Positions 1 to 7,813 are shown, numbered from the stretch's first letter. The stretch is DNA of 33,301 nt from Allomuricauda sp. (GCA_028284725.1 JANQRD010000071.1:1-33301), one strand, 5' to 3'. Numbers and translations: made by a program. Notes: generated by a model not told the origin, from the letters alone.

Positions 1-1
1 T

Positions 2-448
2 ATGTCGGCCATGGTCTTGTTTCTTACAGGGAGGTGGCTGTGTACTTGGCTGTTAAAATCGATGCAGCCAGCCAAATTAATGCTAAGGTTTGCCATGGCA
101 GGGGTACTTTGCTGTATCGGCGCTATCCTACTACCGGGAATGTTGGGGCTTTACTCCTTGGTCGGTATCAGCATCTTTATGTCGCTGATGTTCCCCACCA
201 TTTATGGCATTGCCCTAAAAGGTATGGGTGATGAGGCCAAACTGGGATCGGCCGGGTTGGTCATGGCCATTGTAGGAGGGGCATTAATGCCCCCATTGCA
301 GGCCTCGATCTTGGATTGGGGTGGCCCCGGATTTTCTGACATGCAATTTTTTGGGTATATCCCTGAGGTACGATTCTCATTTGTTTTACCGGCAATCTGT
401 TTGGCCATCGTCGGTATCTATAGTTATCGTTCTTTGGGTGTAGACTAG
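2..448 (+). CDS. FucP-like MFS sugar:H+ symporter, C-terminal part (5' end outside the window)
   Basis: Only the last ~148 residues are present; the reading frame is open at the window's left edge, so the internal ATG at position 2 is probably not the true start. The fragment is very hydrophobic, with about four to five membrane helices. It carries a block around SLMFPTIYGIALKG, followed by KLGSAGLVMAIVGGALMP, which is typical of the last third of L-fucose permease (FucP) in the major facilitator superfamily. FucP proteins import fucose or related hexoses with protons across the inner membrane. The downstream neighbours (GMC dehydrogenase pair, glycosidase) fit a sugar-use locus, but they lie on the opposite strand. 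The exact sugar cannot be read from this fragment. Confidence 0.85.
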   Translation: MSAMVLFLTGRWLCTWLLKSMQPAKLMLRFAMAGVLCCIGAILLPGMLGLYSLVGISIFMSLMFPTIYGIALKGMGDEAKLGSAGLVMAIVGGALMPPLQASILDWGGPGFSDMQFFGYIPEVRFSFVLPAICLAIVGIYSYRSLGVD

Positions 449-565
449 AATTACCTTCAAAACGGTATGGTATCTAAATGGATTTTAAGAGCCTGAAACC
501 TCATTAGTTTGTAGAAAACACAGTTTCAATCTTTAATTTTTCTTGAAAATAGGATTGAACATCAG

Positions 566-596
566 GCCCCATTTAATCCTCGGATGTCAATGGGGC
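566..596. terminator. Stem-loop after the FucP-like gene, possible terminator
   Basis: A perfect 7-bp inverted repeat (GCCCCAT at 566-572, ATGGGGC at 590-596) encloses a second small stem (ATCC/GGAT). It is followed on the plus strand by an A/T-rich stretch (TAAATTTATTT) rather than a clean T-run. It sits about 120 bases after the permease stop and before the pseudogene remnant, so it could end the permease transcript. Confidence 0.35.
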
Positions 597-638
597 TAAA
601 TTTATTTGAGTAATGGACGTTACTAAAGCTCCAAACAA

Positions 639-1146
639 CTATAAAAAAGGCCAGTAATCAAAAAACGTACCTTTTTCATAAGGCTTGAATTCGTAATCAT
701 GTGTATGGCATGTCAAGGTGATACCGTTTTCTTTCAAAAGTTAGCCAGCGTCATTAAAAATCTCGGTAGCATATTTCGTTTCCTCCAAGGCCCATCAGTT
801 CTCTTTGTGGTACCCTGCGTGCATTACATACTTAATGCCCCAAGCCTTTACATCGTCAATCACTTTTTGGGGTTCTGGTCCAAATCTTTAAAAGTTCCCT
901 AAATGCTCATGATGTTCAATCCATTGTCTTTTAGCAGTTCTATGAATTCTTCTCACTTCACGCTATAACTCTCACCGCCCTCGATGATTGAGATGCCCCA
1001 TGAGCCTATAAGCTTCAAAGTACCTTCTACATCCCCTTAAACTGGTTTCTTAGACTATAAAGTTGTAGGCCTATTTCCTGTGTGGTAACAGTAAACATAA
1101 TTGCACTTAATGATAGGGTTAGTAATATTTTCTTTGCTTTTGGTCT
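639..1146 (-). pseudogene. Degraded sugar phosphate isomerase/epimerase (TIM barrel, xylose-isomerase-like)
   Basis: Reading the minus strand and allowing two one-base frame changes gives a continuous protein trace. It has a signal-like start (KAKKILLTLSLSAIMF), then QEIGLQLYSLRNQFKG, GTLKLIGSWGI, EEFIELLKDNGLNIMS, VIDDVKAWGIKYVMHAGYHK, LLKENGITLTCHTHDYEF and KPYEKGTFFDY. QLYSLR near the start and the H-x-HDYEF motif followed by GT-FDY are typical of exported Bacteroidota sugar phosphate isomerase/epimerase proteins. Four internal stops (near 953-955, 899-901, 795-797 and 741-743) and shifts near 1048 and 867 make it non-functional. The C-terminal third is missing after a stop at 639-641, and no ATG is left at the N-terminus. 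Families like this often sit beside GMC/gluconate-dehydrogenase-like pairs, as here. Confidence 0.8.
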
Positions 1147-1264
1147 CTAAGGTTTCTGATATATATATGATTCAGTGATAGTATTTTACTTACTTGAAAA
1201 TAATACTTCTTTTGGACTGTACAGGCCACCAAGGGTTATTACTTGTAAAACTCAAAACTTAAGG

Positions 1265-1837
1265 TTATGACCAAATCTTTTGCCCTTCTTTATAGGGGGT
1301 ACACCCTTCATATCTTCCTGGTACAGGATTGTACTCCCGTACCTTGGTCATTCCAGCTTTTGATGTAAAATATCCTGTGAGAGTTATATTTTTCATCAAA
1401 TCAAACCAATGGGGAATTTTTTTAGTGGCATCTTTTTGGTTTTCACCAAATGCGATAGCCTCCTCTTGCAAATCCGCTACGATACTTAACTTTTCTAATG
1501 AGCTCAACTGGGTGAAAACCTGATTAAACTCTTCCCCACAGTGTTTGTCTAAAGTGTTGATTCCGCTTAGAAAGACAGCCTGCTCTTCGGGTTCCATACA
1601 ATCACGATACGTCAAAAGTAGATAACTACCAATATCCGACGACTCTCTGCTGGGAATTTCATCGGTGCCTGGAAAGATGGTGTGCGCTACCTCCTCTAAA
1701 AAAGGGATATCCAATTCCGATAGCTCTAGACGTACCTTTGGCTCATATTTGCAGGACTGTAATAATAGGGTAGGGGCCAAAAGGGATGTACCACCCATAA
1801 TGCCTATTTGGTTCAAAAATTGTTTTCTGGTCATCAT
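1265..1837 (-). CDS. Gluconate 2-dehydrogenase subunit 3 family protein, small partner of the GMC oxidoreductase
   Basis: This 190-residue exported protein begins MMTRKQFLNQIGIMGG and has a hydrophobic stretch ending in LLLQSC. That resembles the Tat-like, lipoprotein-like leaders of the gluconate_2-dh3 family, although the twin arginine is reduced to TRK. The body carries the family-like segment EVAHTIFPGTDEIPS and ends with conserved-looking text around YNPVPGRYEGC. Known members form the small subunit of membrane-linked FAD sugar dehydrogenases and help export or stabilise the flavoprotein. The GMC gene stops only three bases upstream of this start, so the two are almost certainly cotranscribed and made as a complex. 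A second ATG lies one codon in. Confidence 0.85.
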   Translation of the reverse strand: MMTRKQFLNQIGIMGGTSLLAPTLLLQSCKYEPKVRLELSELDIPFLEEVAHTIFPGTDEIPSRESSDIGSYLLLTYRDCMEPEEQAVFLSGINTLDKHCGEEFNQVFTQLSSLEKLSIVADLQEEAIAFGENQKDATKKIPHWFDLMKNITLTGYFTSKAGMTKVREYNPVPGRYEGCTPYKEGQKIWS

Positions 1838-1840
1838 GGT

Positions 1841-3538
1841 TTACAGGTTGTTTCGTTTCAATTCGTTTATGGCATGGTCAATGGCCCTAGCGGTCAGGGC
1901 CATATAGGTAAGTGATGGATTCTGACAAGCACTTGACGTCATACACGAACCGTCAGTAACGAACACATTCTCTGCTCCCCAAACTTGGTTGTGGCGGTTT
2001 AGCACCGATGTTTTAGGGTCATGGCCCATTCTGGCCGTACCCATTTCATGGATGTTGAGACCGAAGTTTCTATTTTCCTTGAGGTCCTCAATGTTGATCA
2101 GCCCTGCTTTTTCCATCATTTCCATGGCTTGGGTTAGCATATCTTTCTCCATTTCACGTTCATTGGCCTTGTATTCGGCATCAATCACCAATAGAGGGAT
2201 GCCCCATTCATCAGTTTTATCATCACTTAAGCGAACATGGTTTTCATGATAGGGGAGACATTCACCCATGCCATGCATGGTAAATTGCCAAGGTCCTAGA
2301 ATCATTAGGTTTTCAACGAGCTTATCGCCTACCAAGGTCTCAGCTGCCTTGGTGCCTGCTGTACGTTCACCTGTACAGGAAAAAGCATAACCCCTGATAA
2401 AGTTCTCTTGGATATCACTGCCAAAGTTTCTGAAGCGGGGCATATAAGTGTTCGTAGGTCTTTTACCATAAAAGTATTTGTCTTTAAAACCAATGAAATC
2501 GCCTCTGGCCTTGGCATTGTAGTTATGATCCATCAGGTTATGCCCAAGTTCGCCGCTATCATTGCCCATTCCATCCGGAAACCGCTCTGATTTGGAATTC
2601 ATCAATATCAGTGTGGAATTTAATGTGGAAGCATTGACAAAAATGACCTTGGCATAATATTCCATGCTTTCTTTGGAATTGGTATCGATTACCCGAACTC
2701 CAGTAGCTTTTCCTTTATCCTTATCGTAGATTATGGAATGTACCACCGAAAATGGACGCAATGTTAAATTTCCGGTTTTCATGGCTGTAGGTAAGGTGGC
2801 AGAATTGCTACTGAAATAACCCCCAAGAGGGCATCCTCTTCTACAAAGGTTTCTATGTTGGCATGGACCACGGTTTTCGATTCGGGAGGTCAGGTTGGCC
2901 GTTCTTGCAATCACCAGATTTCTGTCGGGATACATTTGTGTAAAGGTGTCTTTCATATGTTCTTCCAAGCAGTTCATTGGCATAGGTGGCTGAAACTCAC
3001 CATCAGGTATTTGGGGCAAACTGTCCCTATTGCCACTGATACCGACAAATTTTTCCACATAACTGTACCAAGGGGCCAAATCCTTATAGCGTATGGGCCA
3101 ATCTACAGCTATGCCTTCTTTTGCATTGGCTTCGAAATCAAGGTCGCTCCACCGTTGCGTATGTCTGGCCCACATGAGTGATTTCCCCCCAACTTGATAC
3201 CCCCGAATCCAGTCGAACGGCTTTTGCTGTTCATACGGATGTTCGTTGTCTTTGACAAAAAAGTGCGCCGTGGCCTCTGAAAATGCATAGCAGCGGCTTA
3301 TAATGGGATTCTCTTTCTTGATTTTGTATGGAATTTGGTCCCGATGGGGAAACTCCCATATAGGTTTATTTGCAGTGGGATAGTCTTCTATATGCTTTAC
3401 ATCCCTTCCCCGTTCAAGCACCAAGGTTCTCAGTCCCTTCTCACAGAGCTCTTTGGCTGACCAACCGCCACTTATTCCCGAACCTATGACAATGGCATCG
3501 TACGTATTTTTTTCTTTGGCTTTGCCGTTTAAATACAT
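1841..3538 (-). CDS. GMC-family FAD-dependent sugar/alcohol dehydrogenase
   Basis: The 565-residue protein has the N-terminal dinucleotide-binding motif of GMC oxidoreductases (AIVIGSGISGG, with ERGRDVKH ending the second strand). It also has the substrate-domain block YQVGGKSLMWARHTQRW and the C-terminal catalytic region NIHEMGTARMGHDP followed by VTDGSCMTSSACQNPSLT. The His and Asn in those last segments are the expected catalytic pair. No signal peptide is visible, which fits transport together with the small subunit encoded just downstream. GMC plus gluconate_2-dh3 pairs include glucoside 3-dehydrogenases, which make 3-keto-glycosides. That activity is an inference here. A cysteine cluster (RGPCQHRNLCRRGCPLGGY) sits in the middle and is common in this bacterial branch. 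Confidence 0.9.
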   Translation of the reverse strand: MYLNGKAKEKNTYDAIVIGSGISGGWSAKELCEKGLRTLVLERGRDVKHIEDYPTANKPIWEFPHRDQIPYKIKKENPIISRCYAFSEATAHFFVKDNEHPYEQQKPFDWIRGYQVGGKSLMWARHTQRWSDLDFEANAKEGIAVDWPIRYKDLAPWYSYVEKFVGISGNRDSLPQIPDGEFQPPMPMNCLEEHMKDTFTQMYPDRNLVIARTANLTSRIENRGPCQHRNLCRRGCPLGGYFSSNSATLPTAMKTGNLTLRPFSVVHSIIYDKDKGKATGVRVIDTNSKESMEYYAKVIFVNASTLNSTLILMNSKSERFPDGMGNDSGELGHNLMDHNYNAKARGDFIGFKDKYFYGKRPTNTYMPRFRNFGSDIQENFIRGYAFSCTGERTAGTKAAETLVGDKLVENLMILGPWQFTMHGMGECLPYHENHVRLSDDKTDEWGIPLLVIDAEYKANEREMEKDMLTQAMEMMEKAGLINIEDLKENRNFGLNIHEMGTARMGHDPKTSVLNRHNQVWGAENVFVTDGSCMTSSACQNPSLTYMALTARAIDHAINELKRNNL

Positions 3539-3577
3539 GTTTTAGGGTTATGTTTCTTCAATAATTTTTTAAAGGTA

Positions 3578-3590
3578 TGCAAACTTTGCA
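3578..3590. promoter_or_regulatory. 13-bp palindrome upstream of the GMC gene
   Basis: TGCAAACTTTGCA is a perfect odd palindrome (six bases each side of a central C). It lies about 40 bases upstream of the GMC start on the minus strand, in the 99-base gap after the glycosidase. The minus strand also has TACCTTTA just downstream, one base off a TAnnTTTG -7 box. It could be an operator for the dehydrogenase pair, but one short palindrome is weak evidence. Confidence 0.25.
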
Positions 3591-3637
3591 ATGGGATTAT
3601 CTGCATCTTGACACCGTTTCTTGCGCAATCAACTGCA

Positions 3638-5731
3638 TCAATACTCAAAAACAATCCCCGTATGCATGGTAAATGTTGGGACTTGTACCTTGATTTTTGT
3701 TCCAGTTTGTTCGTACTCCAGAGAATTTCCATTGGGTATCTGCACAATACTTTTTATGTTTTCAGGAATATCCAGTGTAATCTCCACATCACTCACCGGG
3801 AGAAAATCTTCGATTACACTGACTTCTCCTCGCAATATGGGTGGCGCATACAAAAGATGGGCCACGTACCTATTGTTTTTTTGTTGGTGGAGTAGGCTTA
3901 CCCTGCCAGCACTTGGTAATTGTTCCACCTTTAGCATTGGGCTGTTTTGCATCAGCTCAATACCATTGCCCACCAATTGCCGGTGAAGCCTGACCCCATG
4001 CTGATAGTATAACTGGTCAAGTGGGTGGGCAAAAAACAGTAAGTTTTTGTTTTTGATAATTGCGGGATATTCGGAATCCTCCAATGTATAGGGGGTTTCG
4101 CGATGCCCACTGAATTTGTCATAGGTACGGTTGAAGTAGGGATTTCTTATTGCTGCGAGTACTTCCCCTGTCGTTGGCTTAGCCATAAGGCCTGCATTGT
4201 AGTTCAAGAATGGACTTTCAACGAGACCTTTACCCATATCTTTTTTGATTACCGTGTAATCAAATTGAAAATCTGAAGGTTTGACATAGTCCGCGCCGAC
4301 ATCCAGTAAGAATCCAGTACGCTCCTTGTTGAGTGCACCTTCACCAAAAACAATCAGCTGGCCTCCTTTTTGGGACCATTCGGTCAGTTTTTTGGCTTGT
4401 TCACTGCTCAGTGACGGAGCACTGGGTATAATAATCACTTCCAAATCATCAAGATTGTCTTCTTGGGCGACCACAAAGTCTTTGTGCAGTTCCAACAACA
4501 TATCGACCACGCCTTGGTCCGAGGCTTTGTTCAATGTCAGCCAAACACCCAGCTTGGAAACGGGAATTCCACCAGGGCCATAATCCTCTATTTTTTCAAC
4601 ATATTCATAGGCCTCCCCAATGTTCTTATAAGTATCCATTTCCATCTCGCCTGAGGGATGCAATTGGTCTCCGAAATTACAGGATGCCCCAAAGGAAATC
4701 ATAGCAGCGGCCTCATACTTAATGGCATCGGCATGCTTGAAACCGCCAAATTCGCCCCAGGCCTTATGAAACTTGCCGCTCATGCCAGTAACGGGGACGC
4801 CCTGTTGAAGGTGGTACTTGGCGTCCAAGGGCAATTTATTGTATCCCCCCCAGGTTGTGGGCAGATCCTCCAAATCTTGGTGGGTATCCATATCAAAAAG
4901 GCGCTCTTTGAAGAGCGAAACATTCTTGATACGGGTTACCGCATTGAAATATACAGTAGCTTTTGGTCTGTATTTGGTGATGAGGTCTCGAAGTGCTTTC
5001 ATGTGCGCTTTCAATGCCAAAGCATGGCTTCGTTCAACCGCCAAGGTGTCGTTGAGGTCCACGCCCTCTTTTTTCATCCGTGCCACGGCATATGAATTAT
5101 AGTTTCTGAGGGCGACATGATAGATGTCAAACCAGAAACCGTCGAGATCAGGATACCGTTGGCAGATTTCTTCCACCTGTTTCATAATGTGTTCATGGTA
5201 GGGAGTGCCAAAACTGGGATCCATTCGTTTCCATAAGTAGGTGGGGCGTTCTGTAGTTCTGTCTGCTTCCCAATCATATCCAGGTGCATTTATGGAACCG
5301 TCCTTGTTTCTGATGGTCCATTCAGGATGTTCCCTGGCATCAAGCTCGCTCCATCCTATGGTGAAATAAAAGGGGGCCTTTACACCGATTTCATGGCAAG
5401 CCTTCAACTGTTCCCCCAACAGGTCAAAATCCAGATTGGGATGCATCTTTCCCACTTTGGTGGGGTAATAGGCCCAGCCGTGATGGCCCTTACTGAAGAT
5501 GTTGATATGGTTCACCCGACCCAATCGGAGGGCTTCTTGAAATTGTTTTTTATCAAACTTTTTTCCAATATTGGGGATGTGCTCCGAAGTGTGAAAATCC
5601 AGATGTACTTGTCTGGTTGGCATGGTCTCGTGAACGGTACGTTGCTTCTGAGCAAGGGTTTCGGTCGATAGCAATAAGAAAACAGATAAAAGGAGTAAGT
5701 GAATAATCGCTTTAAAGGAAATTTTGTGCAT
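3638..5731 (-). CDS. Secreted glycosidase of the GHL6 / GH151 alpha-L-fucosidase-like type
   Basis: I place the start at the ATG at 5731 (697 residues) because it opens a clean signal peptide, MHKISFKAIIHLLLLSVFLL, ending TLAQ. The frame is open further upstream without any signal sense. The mature N-terminus (PTRQVHLDFHTSEHIPNIG, then FSKGHHGWAYYPTKVG) and the strand DLDGFWFDIY fit an alpha-amylase-type barrel of the hypothetical glycosyl hydrolase 6 group. A second domain around LEVIIIPSAPSLSSEQAKKL and GGQLIVFGEG looks like the beta-galactosidase trimerisation domain. This architecture resembles GH151, which includes alpha-L-fucosidases. That fits the FucP-like permease nearby, but substrate and catalytic residues are inferred. 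The GH88-like fragment stops only 14 bases upstream, so they were probably one operon. Confidence 0.75.
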   Translation of the reverse strand: MHKISFKAIIHLLLLSVFLLLSTETLAQKQRTVHETMPTRQVHLDFHTSEHIPNIGKKFDKKQFQEALRLGRVNHINIFSKGHHGWAYYPTKVGKMHPNLDFDLLGEQLKACHEIGVKAPFYFTIGWSELDAREHPEWTIRNKDGSINAPGYDWEADRTTERPTYLWKRMDPSFGTPYHEHIMKQVEEICQRYPDLDGFWFDIYHVALRNYNSYAVARMKKEGVDLNDTLAVERSHALALKAHMKALRDLITKYRPKATVYFNAVTRIKNVSLFKERLFDMDTHQDLEDLPTTWGGYNKLPLDAKYHLQQGVPVTGMSGKFHKAWGEFGGFKHADAIKYEAAAMISFGASCNFGDQLHPSGEMEMDTYKNIGEAYEYVEKIEDYGPGGIPVSKLGVWLTLNKASDQGVVDMLLELHKDFVVAQEDNLDDLEVIIIPSAPSLSSEQAKKLTEWSQKGGQLIVFGEGALNKERTGFLLDVGADYVKPSDFQFDYTVIKKDMGKGLVESPFLNYNAGLMAKPTTGEVLAAIRNPYFNRTYDKFSGHRETPYTLEDSEYPAIIKNKNLLFFAHPLDQLYYQHGVRLHRQLVGNGIELMQNSPMLKVEQLPSAGRVSLLHQQKNNRYVAHLLYAPPILRGEVSVIEDFLPVSDVEITLDIPENIKSIVQIPNGNSLEYEQTGTKIKVQVPTFTMHTGIVFEY

Positions 5732-5745
5732 ACTATAAAAGAATA

Positions 5746-6054
5746 TTAAATGTATTGAAAGCATGTTGATCGGTAGACCTTTACGTTGTTGGTTTGGGAA
5801 TCCCATCTTGTTCTTGTGATACAGGGCTTTTTTCTGACCTTCCCGTTTTCCGGTTCAATACTTCTTGGAAAGGCAGTAGAGTCTACTTTATAATCGATCA
5901 TTTTTTGATATCTAGTAGCCAACAGGGAATGGGAATCCACTTTTTGGGAACCAGCGACCTGTTCAATGGTCGTGGTTTGCTTGCAAGAAAGCATAGTAAT
6001 GGTTGCCCCAAAAAGGTGCAACAAAAATTTTAGGTTTTGAATTATCTTGGACAT
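5746..6054 (-). pseudogene. N-terminal fragment of a GH88-like (unsaturated glucuronyl hydrolase) lipoprotein
   Basis: The 102-residue frame starts with a lipoprotein leader (MSKIIQNLKFLLHLFGATIT, lipobox MLSC). It continues with SLLATRYQKMIDYKVDSTAFPRSIEPENGKVRKKP. That last block matches the way Bacteroidota GH88 hydrolases begin (a helix, then FPRS and a short charged loop). The next expected segment, around DWTSGFFPG, is absent. Instead the frame runs through about 25 unrelated residues to a stop. Full-length family members are about 400 residues, so roughly three quarters are missing. I read it as a deletion remnant whose leader may still be translated. It could alternatively be a small unrelated lipoprotein. 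Confidence 0.55.
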
Positions 6055-6115
6055 TGATGTAGTATTTGTTGTATTGTTCAGAGCTTAAGGATTATTCATT
6101 TTTTTAAAGTAGTTG

Positions 6116-7111
6116 TCATCGAGCCACAATAATGAGTCCGAGACCAATGATATAGAGCAACAGCATGGTGTTCAAAATATTGGAGGTTCCTTTTGGTGCG
6201 TCTCTGAACTCTTTCCATATGAAAATGCCCCAAATGGCAGCTATAACAGTGGCTCCTTGGCCCAAACCATACGATATGGCAGGACCGGCCTTTCCTGAGG
6301 CAATAATGCTAAAAGACATGCCGATACACCATATGATACCACCGATGATGCCTATGATGTGGTTTTTAAAACTTCCAGATAAGTAGTTGCCATAGGAAAC
6401 AGGTTTGCCTGTAAAGGGGCGCTTCATCACCAAAGTGTTGAAAACCAGATTACTGGTAAAGATGCCCATCGCAAACAATACCATGGCAGTATAGGGACTC
6501 AATTTGCCAGCAATGGGATTAGTAAAATCCGGAAACATCGATAAAGAGACATATTTATAGAAAAAACCCATCAAAAACCCTGCAACGACCGATAAGAGAA
6601 GGCCTTTGGTGGATACTTTCGAATTGTCAACTTTAGTCTTTCGGTAGGCATTGGCGTTCAATAGAATAGCAGTGGCGATTAAGCCGACCCCGCCAAAAAG
6701 AAATAAGGGATCCCCCAAGGGATTGTCGATATAGTTGATGACAACACCAATGACCAACGCCAGCCCGATACCAATGGGGAATGCAACAGACATACCGGCA
6801 ATTCCGATGGCAGCTACCAAGAGGATGTTGGCTGCATTGAAAATGACCCCGCCCAAAAAGGCATAGCCCAGGTTTTCATTGCTGGCTTGAGCCAAGTCAG
6901 GGATAAAGCTCCGGCCTTCGTCACCAAGGCTTCCCATGGTAAAGGCAAGGCAAATGGCCAGCAAAAATATACCTATGACATAGTCCCAATAAAAGAGCTC
7001 AAAGCGCCATGTGGAGGCTGCTATTTTTTGGGTGTTGGCCCAAGAGCCCCAACACAGCATCGTGATAATGCAGAAAAAGACGGCCAGACTGTAGCTTTCG
7101 ACTATAAACAT
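6116..7111 (-). CDS. GRP/DMT-family sugar permease
   Basis: This 331-residue protein is almost wholly hydrophobic, with about ten predicted membrane helices. It begins MFIVESYSLAVFFCIITMLCWGSWANTQK. The WGSWAN motif in helix 1, GGVIFNAANILLVAAI in the middle and SYGLGQGATVIAAIWGIFIWKEF near the end are characteristic of the bacterial glucose/rhamnose-type members of the drug/metabolite transporter superfamily (GRP and RhaT-like). It should import a monosaccharide across the inner membrane. It lies upstream of the GH88-like fragment and glycosidase on the same strand, 61 bases away, and probably heads that operon. The palindromes upstream suggest LacI-type control. Substrate not readable. Confidence 0.8.
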   Translation of the reverse strand: MFIVESYSLAVFFCIITMLCWGSWANTQKIAASTWRFELFYWDYVIGIFLLAICLAFTMGSLGDEGRSFIPDLAQASNENLGYAFLGGVIFNAANILLVAAIGIAGMSVAFPIGIGLALVIGVVINYIDNPLGDPLFLFGGVGLIATAILLNANAYRKTKVDNSKVSTKGLLLSVVAGFLMGFFYKYVSLSMFPDFTNPIAGKLSPYTAMVLFAMGIFTSNLVFNTLVMKRPFTGKPVSYGNYLSGSFKNHIIGIIGGIIWCIGMSFSIIASGKAGPAISYGLGQGATVIAAIWGIFIWKEFRDAPKGTSNILNTMLLLYIIGLGLIIVAR

Positions 7112-7500
7112 GGGTATGATTGGTTTTGTTGTGGATCTTTATCGAATGTGATTATTTACAACAAAAAATTGCACATTGTAATAACATTGAAATATTTATG
7201 TTACTAAATATACATATTTTAGTTAAACGATTAACCAAAACATTTCGTTTAACTTTAAAAATCATCTTTTGTAAAGAAAACCATAATGCTTTGACGAGAA
7301 ATATGGTAGAAAATCTAAAAAATATCATATTGAGTTTATGCATAAAACAATTGTAATTACCGATGTATCATGAATTGGTGGTAACAGTAAAAGCTGGGAT
7401 ACTGGGGAGTATTGATTCAAACCGTGACAATTATCAAAATGGATAGTAGGCTGACCAAATTCCAAATAACATCAACGAGGTAACAAAGGCCATACTCATA
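7112..7500. other. Intergenic stretch, A/T-rich, with possible gene remnant
   Basis: Apart from the operator-like palindromes, no intact gene is visible here. A weak trace at 7339-7400 on the plus strand reads HKTIVITDVS, a stop, then IGG. This resembles the nucleotide-binding start of a short-chain dehydrogenase broken by a stop, but the similarity dies out quickly. An imperfect hairpin (TTATTTACAA / TTGTAATAA) lies between about 7152 and 7185, in the likely leader of the sugar permease. Confidence 0.4.
7221..7254. promoter_or_regulatory. LacI-style operator palindromes upstream of the sugar permease
   Basis: AGTTAAACG (7221-7229) and CGTTTAACT (7246-7254) form a perfect 9-bp inverted repeat. 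The left arm is also part of a compact near-palindrome, GTTAAACGATTAAC (7222-7235), with the central CG usual in LacI/GalR-family operators. The site is about 110 bases upstream of the minus-strand permease start, in very A/T-rich DNA. No regulator gene of that family is in the window, so the matching protein must be encoded elsewhere. Confidence 0.45.
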
Positions 7501-7502
7501 TT

Positions 7503-7544
7503 TTTACAAGCAGGGGGTCACTGGTTCGAATCCAGTAGGGCCCA
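7503..7544 (+). tRNA. 3' half of a tRNA-Val(UAC), remnant at a probable integration site
   Basis: The segment contains the 3' part of an anticodon loop (TTTACAA, anticodon UAC if placed normally), the stem half GCAGG, a variable loop, a perfect T-arm (ACTGG-TTCGAAT-CCAGT), the acceptor half AGGGCCC and discriminator A. The T-arm is identical to that of the intact tRNA-Val(GAC) at 18041-18115. No matching 5' half (GGGCCC..., D-arm) precedes it, so it cannot be a working tRNA. A strong terminator follows directly, as after a real tRNA gene. Truncated tRNA 3' ends are the usual scars of tyrosine-recombinase integration. Confidence 0.75.
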
Positions 7545-7556
7545 CTAGAAAATGAG

Positions 7557-7590
7557 AAGGTTATGTCTATTAGGGCATAACCTTTTTTCT
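7557..7590 (+). terminator. Rho-independent terminator after the tRNA fragment
   Basis: AAGGTTATG (7557-7565) and CATAACCTT (7576-7584) are a perfect 9-bp inverted repeat around a 10-base loop, followed by TTTTCTTTTT. It lies 13 bases after the tRNA remnant and points the same way. It is probably the original terminator of the tRNA transcript. Confidence 0.85.
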
Positions 7591-7625
7591 TTTTGCACAA
7601 AAATTCGGTGTTGGATGTAGTTTTA

Positions 7626-7799
7626 TCATTCCACAATTTCGATGGTCAGTTTTTTGTTTTCCGAAATGACCGTTATCGTTTTACCCTTTTCAAAACAGAG
7701 TTCTTCCAGCCAAATTCCCTCAAGCCGTATTTCGGGAACCGTAGTGTTGTCCCAAGTCCTACGGCGAAATTTAGAGCGGATTTTTAGCTTTTTGTTCAT
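7626..7799 (-). CDS. SymE-like small toxin-family protein (57 aa)
   Basis: A 57-residue frame starts at the ATG at 7799. The protein reads MNKKLKIRSKFRRRTWDNT, then VPEIRLEGIWLEELCF, then EKGKTITVISENKKLTIEIV. This lines up end to end with the core of E. coli SymE (basic strand, PxIxLxGxWLExxGF, then a glycine-led strand and hydrophobic end), as I remember that sequence. SymE is an SOS-induced type I toxin with an AbrB-like fold, described as an RNA-cleaving or nucleoid-acting protein. This copy lacks SymE's long C-terminal tail. It is divergent from the XRE regulator, with 38 bases between the two starts, and the two probably share an operator. No antisense RNA can be claimed from sequence alone. 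Confidence 0.75.
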   Translation of the reverse strand: MNKKLKIRSKFRRRTWDNTTVPEIRLEGIWLEELCFEKGKTITVISENKKLTIEIVE

Positions 7800-7813
7800 T
7801 GATTAAGCCATAA

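Noticed and set aside
699..902. 67-codon frame on the plus strand
   Set aside because: It is the reverse side of the isomerase pseudogene, whose minus-strand trace is far more protein-like.
7120..7356. 78-codon frame in the gap before the tRNA scar
   Set aside because: It is A/T-rich and repetitive, has no family fit and covers the operator palindromes.
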